Notes: generated by a model not told the origin, from the sequence alone. A stretch of 64,000 nucleotides of DNA from Catenulispora sp. EB89 (GCF_041261445.1 NZ_JBGCCU010000017.1:62001-126000); one strand, 5' to 3'; numbered from the stretch's first letter, positions 25,846 through 35,904 are shown. A program made the numbers and translations.

Positions 25846-25847
25846 CG

Positions 25848-28800
25848 TCAGTGCACCTCTTCCAAGTCCCGCAGGACGATCGCCGCGAACCCCTCGTCGA
25901 GCCCGGCCAGCGGGAGCGCGTGGCGTTCGAAGTCGGGATCGTCGCCGGTCCTGCTCAGCCAGACCGCGGTGACGGCCTGGTAGGGCGACAGTGCCGCGGC
26001 TCCCGCCTCGATTCCCGGGAGCAGGTCCATGACCAGCCAGGTCCCGTCGCCGGCCGGGCGAAGCAGGCGCGACCACTTCCGGTCGGTGATCGGGCCGCGG
26101 TGCCAGCCGCGGGCGGCCAGGGCTTCGAACTTCGTCGCGCCGAAGCGCATCTCGTAGAGCGCGGCGGTGTCGGCGACCGCGTCGGGCGAGATGTACGGAC
26201 GCACCAGGCGCTTGCCCGCTCGTTCCTCGGCGTTCAGGCCGAGCGGCGGCCGGCCCAGCTGCTCGAACGGTTGCAGCAGCTCGTAGTCGGAGAACACCTC
26301 GGACCAGCGGGCCAGCGCGGGCCCGAGGTCGACCGGGTGCGCGATGCCGATCTGTGCGCCTTCGGGGACCTCGTAGTGCGCGTCGTCGACGTCTGCGAAG
26401 CTCAGGTCCTCGGCGATCCGGAACGAGCCGAGCAGCGCGCCGTCCTCGGCGTAGACGCCCCACACCAGGCGCCGCGCGATCCGGCCGAGCACGAGGTGGC
26501 AGACCACGTACTCGGTGAACTCCTCCGGGATCCAGCAGCGGTGCTGGAGCATCGCCTTCTCCATCCGGGCCGCCTGTTCCTGCGCCCCGTCCTGGACCTG
26601 CTTCTTGAGCGTGCTGAACCGCTTGGCGGAGGCGGCGGCCAGTTCGGTGTCGTCCCGTTTGCCGGGCTTGGGCAACGCGCGCAGCACCGTGCCGGCCTCG
26701 TCGGCGACGACCGGCCGCAGCAGGTCGTCGAAGGACACGTCGAAACTGCGCCTGCCGTAGTCCAGCCGGACGGTGCCCTCGGGGGTCAGGCCGGAGGTCG
26801 GGACCAGGCGGTCGGCGAGCCGGTCCGGGGTCAGGTCCAGGGATTCGGCGACGTCCTCGAAGGTCGTCCGGGCCTTGCGTTTCAACGTCATGGTCCACGA
26901 ACGGCCGGCGAAGCCGTGCAACGCGGTCAGCGCGCGATCGCCGCCGATCATGGCGAGCGCGTCCAATCCGTCGCGGATGTTCTCCGGCTTCGCCCGGCGG
27001 TGCCAGACCCGGATCAGCTCCTCCAACCGCGCGACCGTGCTCTGGTCGCCGAAGACGCCGAGCGCGCCGATGACCCAGCGGTCGTTCTCCTCGCCGCCGG
27101 CGAGGTCCCAGGTCTGGGCCAGGGACCAGGCGAACTCGGCGAGCGAGGTCGCGTCGCAGAGCTCTTTGACGATCTCCAGGCCCGGGTAGAGCGCGTCAGG
27201 CTTGGAGAACATCAGCATTTCCAGGACTGCTTGCACGGCATCGCGGGGAAGCGCGGTCTTGCCGTCCTTCAAGCGGATCTCGGCCAGCAGCGCCGCGCGG
27301 GCCCACATCGGTGTCGGCGGAACGGTGCGGGGGTAGTCCTCCAGGCCCCGGTCCGCCATGGCCTCCTTGGCCGCGGCGGCGGCTTCCTCGCCGTACGTCT
27401 GCTGCGTAATGGTCACGACGTCGACACCGTCGGCTTCGAGCCACCGCAGCGCGGCGACGGTGCTCTGCCGAAGCTTGCCGGGCTTACCCAGCGCCGTCGG
27501 CACCAGGCCGCGCACCGCGTCCTCGGGATGCCGACGCAGCCAGGAGACCGCGTACGCGCGCACGGAGCGCAGCCGCACCAGTGCGTCGGCCATGATCGCG
27601 GCGATCTCGGCGCTCACGAACGGCTGGAGCAGCCGCGCCCGCACGGCCGGGAACCGCGTCAGGGACAGCACCGTCGGAAGCGCCAGGAGCTCGTACTTCG
27701 CGGTGAACGTCCGGGCCCGGTTCGTGACCTGGCGCATCGGCGGCTGCCAGCCCGGGAGGTGCGGACGCACCAGGTCCTCGGGGGCGTACGCGGCGAAGTA
27801 GGTGGCCAGGTGTTCGTTGGCGTTGCCGGCCATGATCTTCGGCAGGACTGTCTCCCAGCCCTGTTCCGGCGTCCAGCCGGCGCCGTGCCCGGTGAGCCAG
27901 GCTTCGCGCTCGCCGGGCAGCCAGTCGACGGTGACCTCGGCCGGCGGGGTCAGGCCCTCGATCACGATCGGCTTCGCGCGCTTGCGCTTCTTGTCCCGCC
28001 ACGGCGGTGCCGCCAGGATCTCAGGCAGATCGAGCGCATCGGCGTCGGGGGCATCCTCGGTGAGCAGCGCCTCGATCCGGTCACACGCCTCGGGGCTCAC
28101 CCGCGCGGCCTCGATCCTGGCCCGCGCGGGATCGGCGAGGACGACCATGGTCAGCAGGCGCGTGGCTTCCGCGGACGGCGCGGCCTCGGCCAGCACCCGC
28201 AACGCCCGGCGCGGGAACCGCTTGACCGCGGCCTGCAGGCGCTCGCCCACCCCGTCGCGGTCGATCCACTCGACGAGCACGGACAGCGCCGCGTCGCTCG
28301 GGATCCGGGCGATCAGGCCGAGGCTTTGCCGATGGATCGGGCACGGCTGCGGACGCCCCTTGCGCGGGGACGGACACCGGTGGCCGGAATCGCACCACGC
28401 GGCGAGCACCGGCAGCGCCGCGGGTCCGGCGACGGTCAAAAAGGTCAGCTCGACGTGGGATTCGCCGTCCCACTGCCAGTCCGTCAGCCCTCTGAATCGC
28501 TCGGCGAGCGCCGCCGCCTGGGCCTCGGTCGACGCCGACGGCAGCAGCGCGACGAACGACAGCGGGCCACGCTCCGCCGCACCGAGATCGGCCCAGAACC
28601 ACTCGGGCCGCTCCGGGAACAGGAACGAGGTCAGGGACCGGGTCGCCGCAGTGGGCTCGTCCCGGCGCATGCGCTCGGCCGTGGCCAGGAGTTCGGCACG
28701 CTCCGCCGCCGGGGCCGTCCGCGCGAACAACAGCAACCGATCGAGGCCCCACCGCGGACGGAAGTGGTTGTTGCCCCGCACATGGGAGAAGAAGTCCCCC

Positions 28801-29255
28801 GTGACCAGGCCCATGACGGCGCAGTACTCGGCGAAGGCCGCCATCGCGAAGGCCAGGCCTCGCCCCTCGGCCCACACATCGACCACGGACACGCTGTGGA
28901 TGGTCTCCGGGAGCAGGATGGACTCGACCACGGCGGCCTGGAGCGGAGTCTGCGTGTCCAGGTCGGCGACATCGACACCGGCCAATACCGCCGCCGGGTC
29001 CGGGACATGCCCGAAATGGGTCGCGAACGTGGGCAGCGGCGAGGACAGGGCAGCGGCGACCCTCGCCTCGTAGTCCGCCGGGTTCTCGCGGCGCAGACCC
29101 AGGACCCTCGCGGCCTGTTCGTAGAACTTCGGCGGCTCGTCCGCCGGCTGCCAGGTACGGTCCAGGGGTTTGATGCCGTGGTAGAAGCCGGCCAGCTCGA
29201 AGAAGTCCTCAGGGTCCTGCGTCATGCTCTCGCCGTCCGCCGTAACGATGGTCAT
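25848..29255 (-). CDS. DUF4132 protein C (third in operon)
   Basis: This is a 1,135-residue paralogue with SFLFPERPEW, GLTPPA/WLPGERE, IVKELCDATSL, FRIAEDLSFADVDDA, GIAHPVDLG and DYELLQPFEQLGR. By eye it pairs with copy B (IRLKDG, MIGGDRAL.ALH, LLRP.V.DEAG). It uniquely carries an insertion near residue 300 with C, H, C, C and H (WCDSGHRCP, then PCPIH), which could bind zinc. ATG 29255 overlaps the copy B stop (ATGA); the very long upstream open frame is antisense-type shadow in GC-rich DNA. The function is unknown. Confidence 0.85.
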   Translation of the reverse strand: MTIVTADGESMTQDPEDFFELAGFYHGIKPLDRTWQPADEPPKFYEQAARVLGLRRENPADYEARVAAALSSPLPTFATHFGHVPDPAAVLAGVDVADLDTQTPLQAAVVESILLPETIHSVSVVDVWAEGRGLAFAMAAFAEYCAVMGLVTGDFFSHVRGNNHFRPRWGLDRLLLFARTAPAAERAELLATAERMRRDEPTAATRSLTSFLFPERPEWFWADLGAAERGPLSFVALLPSASTEAQAAALAERFRGLTDWQWDGESHVELTFLTVAGPAALPVLAAWCDSGHRCPSPRKGRPQPCPIHRQSLGLIARIPSDAALSVLVEWIDRDGVGERLQAAVKRFPRRALRVLAEAAPSAEATRLLTMVVLADPARARIEAARVSPEACDRIEALLTEDAPDADALDLPEILAAPPWRDKKRKRAKPIVIEGLTPPAEVTVDWLPGEREAWLTGHGAGWTPEQGWETVLPKIMAGNANEHLATYFAAYAPEDLVRPHLPGWQPPMRQVTNRARTFTAKYELLALPTVLSLTRFPAVRARLLQPFVSAEIAAIMADALVRLRSVRAYAVSWLRRHPEDAVRGLVPTALGKPGKLRQSTVAALRWLEADGVDVVTITQQTYGEEAAAAAKEAMADRGLEDYPRTVPPTPMWARAALLAEIRLKDGKTALPRDAVQAVLEMLMFSKPDALYPGLEIVKELCDATSLAEFAWSLAQTWDLAGGEENDRWVIGALGVFGDQSTVARLEELIRVWHRRAKPENIRDGLDALAMIGGDRALTALHGFAGRSWTMTLKRKARTTFEDVAESLDLTPDRLADRLVPTSGLTPEGTVRLDYGRRSFDVSFDDLLRPVVADEAGTVLRALPKPGKRDDTELAAASAKRFSTLKKQVQDGAQEQAARMEKAMLQHRCWIPEEFTEYVVCHLVLGRIARRLVWGVYAEDGALLGSFRIAEDLSFADVDDAHYEVPEGAQIGIAHPVDLGPALARWSEVFSDYELLQPFEQLGRPPLGLNAEERAGKRLVRPYISPDAVADTAALYEMRFGATKFEALAARGWHRGPITDRKWSRLLRPAGDGTWLVMDLLPGIEAGAAALSPYQAVTAVWLSRTGDDPDFERHALPLAGLDEGFAAIVLRDLEEVH

Positions 29256-32200
29256 CGGCCCGTCACTTCCGCCAGGTCCCGCAGAATCTCCGAGGCCCGC
29301 ACCGCGTCGAGTTCGGACAGCGGCACCGAGTGCTCGTCGATCGAGGCGTGCTCGCCGGCCACGCTGAGCCAGACCCGGTCGATGGTCTGGTAGCCGGAGC
29401 CCTCCGCCACGGCGCCCTTCAGTCCCGGCGAGATGTCCACGATCATGTACCGGTCGTCGTCGCCGAGCGGCCGCAGGAACCGCGACCACACCGGCGGATC
29501 GCCCAGCGGGCCGCTGGACCAGCCGCGGGGCTCCAGGGCGACGATCACGCTCGCGTCCAGGACGATCCCCTGGAAGCGCTTCAGCGTCCGGCCGGCCCGC
29601 TCCTCGGCGGTCAGCTCCAGCGCCGGCCGGCCCAACTGGTCCAGCGACTGCAGGATCTCGTAGTCGGCGAACAGCTCGCTCCACTCTGTCACGGCCGAGC
29701 CGAGCTCCACCGGGTGTGCGACGCCGATGACGGCGCCTTCGGGGATCTCGTAGTGCGCGTCGTGGGCGTCGGCGTAGCTGAGGTCTTCTGCGATCCGGAA
29801 GGAGCCGATCGTCGCGCCGTCGGCGGCGTAGACGCCCCACACCACGCGCCGCGTGATGTGGCGCAGCAGCGGATGCGCGACCATGTGCGCGGCGAAGCCC
29901 TCCGGCTCCCAGCGCCGCCGGGTGAACATCGCCTTCTCCAGACGCTTGATCTGGTCCACCGCAATGATCTGCGCGGCCTTCTTGACTTCCGTGAACTGCT
30001 GGTACGCCGCCTTCGCCAGCTCCTGGTCGTCGTTCTTGACCGGCCGCGGCATCCGGGGCAGCACCTTGCCGGCCTCGTCGGTGACCCGGGGCCGCAGCAG
30101 CTCGTCGAAGCCGACGTGGAAGAAGCGCGGGCCGTAGTCCAGCCGGAGCGTACCCGACGGGCCCAGGCCGAGGGTCGGGACCACGCGGTCGGCGAGTTCG
30201 TCGGCGTCGAGGTCGAGCGAGGCCGCGACGTCCTGGAACCGTTGCTCGGCCCGGCGCCGGACCGGCTTGCGCCGCCCCTTCTGGACCACGGTGTGCAGGG
30301 CCGCCAGGGCCCGGTCGCCGCCGATCATGCCCAGTACGGTCAGCGCGTCGCCGACGAGACCGTAGTCGCGCGCCGTGGTCCAGGGCCCGATCAGCGGTTC
30401 CAGCCGGTCCACGGTGCCGTCGTCGCCGAGCTGTCCCATGGCGTCGAAGGCCCAGCGCTCCTCCGCGTCGGAACCGCACTCGTGCCAGTTGTGGAACAGC
30501 GCGAAGGCGAACTCGCCCAGCGAGGACTCGTCGCAGAGCTCTTTGACGACTTCCAGACCGGGATACGGGGCCTCGGGCTTGGAGATCTGAAGCATCTCCA
30601 CCACGCTCTGGGCCGCGCGCGCCGGCAGCACTCCCGTCCCGTCCTTGAGCCGGATCTGCGGCAAAACCGAGGATCTGGCCCACATCGGCGTGTCGGGCAT
30701 GCTGCGCGGATAGGCACCGAGGCCGCCGTCGCTGAGCAGTTCCTTGAGGGCGACGCCGACGGCTTCGCCGTACGCACCGGAGGCGACGCCCACGACGTCG
30801 GTGCCGTCGGCGGCGAGCCAGCGCAGCGCGGCGTCGGCGTTGCGCCGCTGCTGGCCCGCCCTGCCGAGCGCGGCCGGCACCAGGCCGCGGGTGGCCGCTT
30901 CGGGATGGCGCCGCAGCCAGCCCAGTGCCGTACCCCGGGCCACGCTGCGGCGCCGCGTCATGCCCGCGACCATGGTGGCGGCGATGTCCGCGCTGACGAA
31001 CGGCTGGAGCAGCCGGCCCCGGACCGCGGGCAGTCCGCGGATCGCCAGCACCGCCGGCAGCGCCAGCAGTTCGTAGCGGGCGACGAAGGAGTGCGCGCGG
31101 TCGTCGGCCCGCCGCAACGGCGGCTGCCAGCCGTCCTCGAGCATGGGCCGCACCAGCTCCGGCGGGGCGTAGGCAGCGAAGTAGAGCGCGACCGGCGTCA
31201 TCGGGTCGTCGGGCTGCGCCGGCTCGGTACGCCAGGCCGCGACCTGTTCGGCGATCGCCGGCCAGCCCTGGCTCGGCTCCCAGCCGGCGCCGCGGCCGAG
31301 CCAGCGCTCGCGCTCCCCGGGCAGCCAGGCGGCCTCGACGGCGGCCGGCGGCGTCAGGCCCGCGACCTGGACCGGCTTCGGCCGCTTGGCTTTCGGGTCC
31401 GACCACGGCGGCCGGGAGAGGATGTCAGGGATCTGCGTCTCGGACACGGCGGCCGGAGCCATGTCGGTGAGGACGGCGATGACGTGCGTCGTGGCCCGGG
31501 TCGGTGGCATCGCGGACAGCACACGCAGTGCGGTGTCCGGGAAACGCACCGCGGCGGCGTGCAGGTAGGCCAGAGTCTCGGGGCGTCCGTTGTGCCGATC
31601 GGCGAGCGCCTGCATCGCCGCGTCGCCCGGGATCCGGGAGAGCAGCTCCAGGGCCTGATGCCGGCTCTCGTTCAGGGCCTGGCCCTGCTTCGGCTGGCCG
31701 TCGTACCAGGCGAGCAGGAAGGGCAGAGCTTCGGCGCCGGCGACCGTCAGGAAGGCCAGCTCGACGGCGGGGTCGCCGTCCCAGGTCCACTTCTCGCCGG
31801 CCCGCAACAGCTCGCCGACCGTGCGCGCCTGCTCGGCGGTGGCGACCGAGGGCAGCAGCGAGGCGGCCGGGATCTCGCCACGGCGTGCCGCCATCAGATC
31901 TTCCTCAAGCCAGTCCGTGCGCTCGGGGAACAGGAAGGTGGTCAGCGTCCGAGAGAATCCGCAGCCGTCGCTCTCCTTCACCCGCCACCGCTCGGCGACG
32001 CTCATCGCCTCGGCGCGGACGTCGTCCGGAGCCGACCGGACCAGGTCCACCAGCTGCCGCGCCATGACCATGACGTCCAGCAGGACCGGAGTCTTCTTCG
32101 ACCAAGCGATGCGGGGCCACGGGTCCAGATGGCAGTACGCGATGACCGCCTCCAGCGCGAACGGCACGCCGCGGACGTGGTTCCAGACGCCGATCGCGAG

Positions 32201-32506
32201 CTCGTCGCCGAAGTCCTCCAGCGGGACCAGCGTGGCTTCGGCGACGGCGGCCTGCAGCGGCGTCATGGCGGTCAGGTCGCCGAAGTCGACACCCCGCATC
32301 GCGTCGACGAAGGGCTTGGCGCTGCCCGCGTGCCGCATGGCGGCGTCGATGGTCGTCTTGGAGGCCTCGACCACGCCGCGCCGCCGCTCGTGGAGCCGCT
32401 GCACGGCCTCGCGGTCGATCGGCGGCGCCTGATCGGGGCGGCACCGGCCGCGCGCGAGGGGCACGACCCGCTGGTAGTCGCTCGGCAGCTCCAGCCCGCC
32501 GGTCAT
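29252..32506 (-). CDS. DUF4132 protein B (second in operon)
   Basis: This is a 1,084-residue paralogue, the shortest of the four. It has MTPLQAAVAEA, SFLF-type FLFPERTDW, GLTPPAAV, VVKELCDESSL, FRIAEDLSYADAHDA, GVAHPVELG and DYEILQSLDQLGR. It is closest to copy C and lacks the Cys/His insertion. ATG 32506 overlaps the copy A stop (ATGA). No catalytic motif, signal peptide or membrane segment is seen, so it is probably a cytoplasmic alpha-solenoid partner of the MoxR/VWA machine. Confidence 0.85.
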   Translation of the reverse strand: MTGGLELPSDYQRVVPLARGRCRPDQAPPIDREAVQRLHERRRGVVEASKTTIDAAMRHAGSAKPFVDAMRGVDFGDLTAMTPLQAAVAEATLVPLEDFGDELAIGVWNHVRGVPFALEAVIAYCHLDPWPRIAWSKKTPVLLDVMVMARQLVDLVRSAPDDVRAEAMSVAERWRVKESDGCGFSRTLTTFLFPERTDWLEEDLMAARRGEIPAASLLPSVATAEQARTVGELLRAGEKWTWDGDPAVELAFLTVAGAEALPFLLAWYDGQPKQGQALNESRHQALELLSRIPGDAAMQALADRHNGRPETLAYLHAAAVRFPDTALRVLSAMPPTRATTHVIAVLTDMAPAAVSETQIPDILSRPPWSDPKAKRPKPVQVAGLTPPAAVEAAWLPGERERWLGRGAGWEPSQGWPAIAEQVAAWRTEPAQPDDPMTPVALYFAAYAPPELVRPMLEDGWQPPLRRADDRAHSFVARYELLALPAVLAIRGLPAVRGRLLQPFVSADIAATMVAGMTRRRSVARGTALGWLRRHPEAATRGLVPAALGRAGQQRRNADAALRWLAADGTDVVGVASGAYGEAVGVALKELLSDGGLGAYPRSMPDTPMWARSSVLPQIRLKDGTGVLPARAAQSVVEMLQISKPEAPYPGLEVVKELCDESSLGEFAFALFHNWHECGSDAEERWAFDAMGQLGDDGTVDRLEPLIGPWTTARDYGLVGDALTVLGMIGGDRALAALHTVVQKGRRKPVRRRAEQRFQDVAASLDLDADELADRVVPTLGLGPSGTLRLDYGPRFFHVGFDELLRPRVTDEAGKVLPRMPRPVKNDDQELAKAAYQQFTEVKKAAQIIAVDQIKRLEKAMFTRRRWEPEGFAAHMVAHPLLRHITRRVVWGVYAADGATIGSFRIAEDLSYADAHDAHYEIPEGAVIGVAHPVELGSAVTEWSELFADYEILQSLDQLGRPALELTAEERAGRTLKRFQGIVLDASVIVALEPRGWSSGPLGDPPVWSRFLRPLGDDDRYMIVDISPGLKGAVAEGSGYQTIDRVWLSVAGEHASIDEHSVPLSELDAVRASEILRDLAEVTGR

Positions 32507-35500
32507 CGCGCGGTCACCTCGCTCAGGTCGTTCAGGATCTCCGAGGCGGTCACCGGGTCCAGGGTCGACAGCGGATCCGTGGTGCCGTCCTGGCGCCAGT
32601 ATCCGTAGCGGTCGTGGTTCTTCCCGCCGATCCACACCTTCGTCAGCTCCTGGTCCTCGGCCTCGCCGGCCCAGCCCGCGCCGAACCCGGGCGCCAGCTC
32701 GACCACCGCGGTGCGGCCGTCGGGCAGCGCGCGCAGCAGGTAGCCCTGCCAGCCGGCGTCGGCCGGGGCGCTGCGCTGCCAGCCGCGCCGCTCCAGGCCC
32801 AGGACCTTGCCGGCGGGGGTCCGGATCCCGGCGAAGCGGGTCAGCAGGCTGCTTTGCTCCTCTTCGGCGGTGAGGGCGAGGACCGGCCGGCCGAGCTGCC
32901 GGAACGGTTGCAGGATCTCGTAGTCGGCGAACAGCTCCGCCCAGCGCGGCAGGTCGCCGCCGAGGTCCACGGGGTGCGCGACGCCGATCAGGGCGTCGTC
33001 GGCGAGCGGGGCGGGGTCGTCGTCGACGTCGGCGTAGGAGGCGTCCTCGGCGACCCGGAACGTGCCGCGCACGCCGGTGCCGTCCGGCCGGAAGTCCGAC
33101 CACACCAGCCGCCGGACCAGGTGGCGCAGCAGCGGATGGCCGACGAAGTACTCCTCGAAGTCGGCCTTCGTCCAGCGGCGGCGCGCCACCATCGCCAGCT
33201 CCAGCCGGACGATCTGGTCCGAGGCCAGGGTCCGCACGTCCTTCTTCAGGCCGCTGAACCGCTGGTAGGCGGCCGGCGCCAGTTCGGCGTCGTCCTTCAC
33301 GCCGGGTTTGGGCAGGGACTTCAGGCGCTTGCCGCTCTCGTCGGCGACGCCGGGCTTGAGCTGTTCGTCGAAGAAGACCCGGAAGCGGCGCGGGCCGTAG
33401 TCCAGCTCCATCGAGCCGGAGCCGTCCAGGCCGAGGTCCGGGACCAGCCGGTCACCGAGCTGGTCGCGGGTCAGGCGCAGTTCCTTGGCGATGGCCTCGA
33501 CGCGTTCCTGTGCGCTCTCCTTCAGCCCCCGGAACTTGCCCTTCTGCGAGATCCCGTAAAGGTGGAGCAGCGCGGTGTCGCCGCCGATCGCGGTCAGCAC
33601 GTCCAGACCGGCGACCGCGCGGGCGTGGCCGCCGTCGCCGGGCCAGACGCGGATCAGCGGGGACAGGCGGCGGACGGCTTCGTCGCCGCCGAACCAGCGC
33701 AGCGAGTCCATCGCGAAGGACTGCTTCGCCGGGTAGTCGGCGGTCTGCCAGTTCTCGAACAGGCCCCAGACGAAGTCGGCGAGCGAGCGGGCGTCGCAGA
33801 GTTCTTTCACGGCGTCCAGCCCGAGGTACGGGTCCTCGGCGGTGGAGATCATGAACATCCGGACCACGGTGCGCACCGCCGACCGCGGCAGCGCCTCTTT
33901 GCGGCCGGCCACCAGCAACTGCGGCAGGCTCTCCGGCTCGGCCCAGCTCGGCGGCTCCGGCATGGTCTTCGGCAACGAGGCGAACAGCGGATCCTGAGCC
34001 AGGAGTCGGACGACACCGGCCTCGGCTTCGCTGCCGTAGGTCGCGGCCTCGGCGCGAACCTCGTCCTGGAACCCCTCGGCGACCAGGAAGCGCAACGCGG
34101 TCTCGGCGGCCTGACGGGCTCGGCCGGCCTTCCCGAGCGCCGCGGGTATCAGGGTTCGAGCGGTGAGCGCGGGGTGCCGGCGCATCCAGGCCTGCCCCGG
34201 GGCGCGCAGCGTCTTCAGCCGCAGGTTCCAGTCCGCGACCAGCGGTGCTATCTCGGAGCAGGCGAACGGCAGCAGGAGCTCGGCGTTCTCCAGCGGGCTG
34301 CTGCGCACCGCGCTCAGCACCGAGGGGAAGGCGTCGATGCCGAAGCGCGCGGTGGCGGTGCTGCACCAGGCGAGGGCGTCGTAGGAGTAGCCGTCCGAGA
34401 GGTTCCGGAGCGCCTGCCGGGCCTCCTTTTCGGGGCCCCTCATGACGATCACCATGAGCTGGTACGCGTTGCGGCGGCCCAGGGCCTTGGCGAGCCGCTT
34501 GCCCCAGTCCTCGTCCTCGCGGTGGTGCACGCCGAGCGTATCGGCGCGCCAGTCCGCGTGCTCCTGATCGTTCAACCAGACGACGTCCGCGCTGGTCGGT
34601 GCTGTCAGGCCCTTGATGAGCACGGGCCTGACGACCTCGCGCTCCTGCTCCCACGGCGGCGTGGCAAGCAGCTCCGGCAGGGCGGCGGCGGCCACCGGGG
34701 GCAGCGGTGCGGCGACCGCGTTGGCCAGTTTCTCGACGCGTGCGCGCGGCTCGTCGGCCAGCTGCGCCGCGACCGCGCGGGCCGCCTCCGGCCGGCTGAC
34801 CACCGTCAGCCGCAGCACCCGCTCCACCGCGGTGCGGGCCGCCGGCTGGTCCGGCGCCGCCTCGGCGAGCAGCCGGATGCCGCGCTCCGGGAAGCGCTGC
34901 GCGGCCTCGGCGAGCACGGCCGCGGTGCCGCGGTAGTTCAGCTGGCCGAGCAGCGCCAGGAAGGCCTGTTCGCTGTCGAAGCCGGCGAGCAGCCGCTGCA
35001 CGCGCTGCCGGGACTCGACGCCGTCCCAGTAGTCCTCGGCCCAGCTCGCGATCGCCGGGACCAGGTCCAGCCCGACGGTGGCGACCATGGTCGCGGTCGC
35101 CGCCGAGCACAGGCGCAGCGCGTCGGCGTGGGCCCACTTCGTGAGCCGCTCGGCCTGCCGGCTCGTGCTCACCGCTCCGATCAGCAGCCAGGCGGCGAGG
35201 CCGTCGCGGACCTCCCAGCGGCGGCCCAGCGGACCGGAGACGTCCTCGTCGACCCACTCGGAGCACTCGGGGAACAGGAAGGAGATGAAGGTGTTCCGGA
35301 CGTCGGCCGGGCTCCGCAGGTCGCCGGCGGCAGTGCGGGCGGCGGCGTAGTCGTCGTCGCCGGCCGTTACGAGGTGGCGGCGCATCCGCGCGGCCATCGC
35401 GAAACGCTCCTGCGCCTGGGCCGCGTCGTGGTCCTTGCGGCGCAGGGCCGGAATCTTCTGGCCCTTGCGCGGCACGAAGATGCCGAAACCGCCGAGCTCG

Positions 35501-35904
35501 ATGGTCGCGGCGGTGGCGAACGGGACGCCGCGCGCGGCGACCCAGGCGTCGACCAGGACGTAGGGCTCGTAGTTCTTCGGGGCGTCGTAGAGCACTGCGG
35601 CCGCCGCGATCGCAGCCTGCTGCGATGTCATCGCGGCCAGGTCGCCGAACTCCGGCTCCCGCATGGCCGCGGCCAGGTCGCCGTCGGTGCCCTCAGCGCC
35701 GTTGTGGCCGAGCACCAGGTCGACGGTCTTCGCGGCCTTGGCGAAGACCCGTTCGAAGTCTGCGACGGCGTCCGCGGCCGGTTCGAACACCAGGTCCGGA
35801 GCCGCCGACCTGCCGTCCCGGCGCGGTATCACCAGCGACCGGGGATCAAAGTGCTTGTCGAACAACCCTGCGACAGCGCCCACCGGTTCCAGGACGTTCC
35901 CCAC
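32503..35904 (-). CDS. DUF4132 protein A (first gene of the MoxR/DUF4132 operon)
   Basis: This is a 1,133-residue paralogue with MTSQQAAIAAA, SFLFPECSEW, GLTAP, AVKELCDARSL, FRVAEDASYADVDDD, GVAHPVDLG and DYEILQPFRQLGR. By eye it pairs with copy D and not with its neighbour B. GTG 35904 was chosen because GGGAGGG (35914-35908) lies just upstream on the minus strand, although the spacing is short. GTG 35883 is an alternative. The gene is divergent from the GGDEF-EAL gene. TAGGGT (35948-35943) is a possible -10, with no clear -35. This intergenic region should hold the promoter for all eight genes. Confidence 0.82.
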   Translation of the reverse strand: MGNVLEPVGAVAGLFDKHFDPRSLVIPRRDGRSAAPDLVFEPAADAVADFERVFAKAAKTVDLVLGHNGAEGTDGDLAAAMREPEFGDLAAMTSQQAAIAAAAVLYDAPKNYEPYVLVDAWVAARGVPFATAATIELGGFGIFVPRKGQKIPALRRKDHDAAQAQERFAMAARMRRHLVTAGDDDYAAARTAAGDLRSPADVRNTFISFLFPECSEWVDEDVSGPLGRRWEVRDGLAAWLLIGAVSTSRQAERLTKWAHADALRLCSAATATMVATVGLDLVPAIASWAEDYWDGVESRQRVQRLLAGFDSEQAFLALLGQLNYRGTAAVLAEAAQRFPERGIRLLAEAAPDQPAARTAVERVLRLTVVSRPEAARAVAAQLADEPRARVEKLANAVAAPLPPVAAAALPELLATPPWEQEREVVRPVLIKGLTAPTSADVVWLNDQEHADWRADTLGVHHREDEDWGKRLAKALGRRNAYQLMVIVMRGPEKEARQALRNLSDGYSYDALAWCSTATARFGIDAFPSVLSAVRSSPLENAELLLPFACSEIAPLVADWNLRLKTLRAPGQAWMRRHPALTARTLIPAALGKAGRARQAAETALRFLVAEGFQDEVRAEAATYGSEAEAGVVRLLAQDPLFASLPKTMPEPPSWAEPESLPQLLVAGRKEALPRSAVRTVVRMFMISTAEDPYLGLDAVKELCDARSLADFVWGLFENWQTADYPAKQSFAMDSLRWFGGDEAVRRLSPLIRVWPGDGGHARAVAGLDVLTAIGGDTALLHLYGISQKGKFRGLKESAQERVEAIAKELRLTRDQLGDRLVPDLGLDGSGSMELDYGPRRFRVFFDEQLKPGVADESGKRLKSLPKPGVKDDAELAPAAYQRFSGLKKDVRTLASDQIVRLELAMVARRRWTKADFEEYFVGHPLLRHLVRRLVWSDFRPDGTGVRGTFRVAEDASYADVDDDPAPLADDALIGVAHPVDLGGDLPRWAELFADYEILQPFRQLGRPVLALTAEEEQSSLLTRFAGIRTPAGKVLGLERRGWQRSAPADAGWQGYLLRALPDGRTAVVELAPGFGAGWAGEAEDQELTKVWIGGKNHDRYGYWRQDGTTDPLSTLDPVTASEILNDLSEVTAR

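Noticed and set aside
25851..29393. 1,180-residue plus-strand open frame
   Set aside because: It is antisense to DUF4132 copy C, with low-complexity Arg/Gly/Gln composition and no domain motifs. The minus-strand paralogy is decisive.
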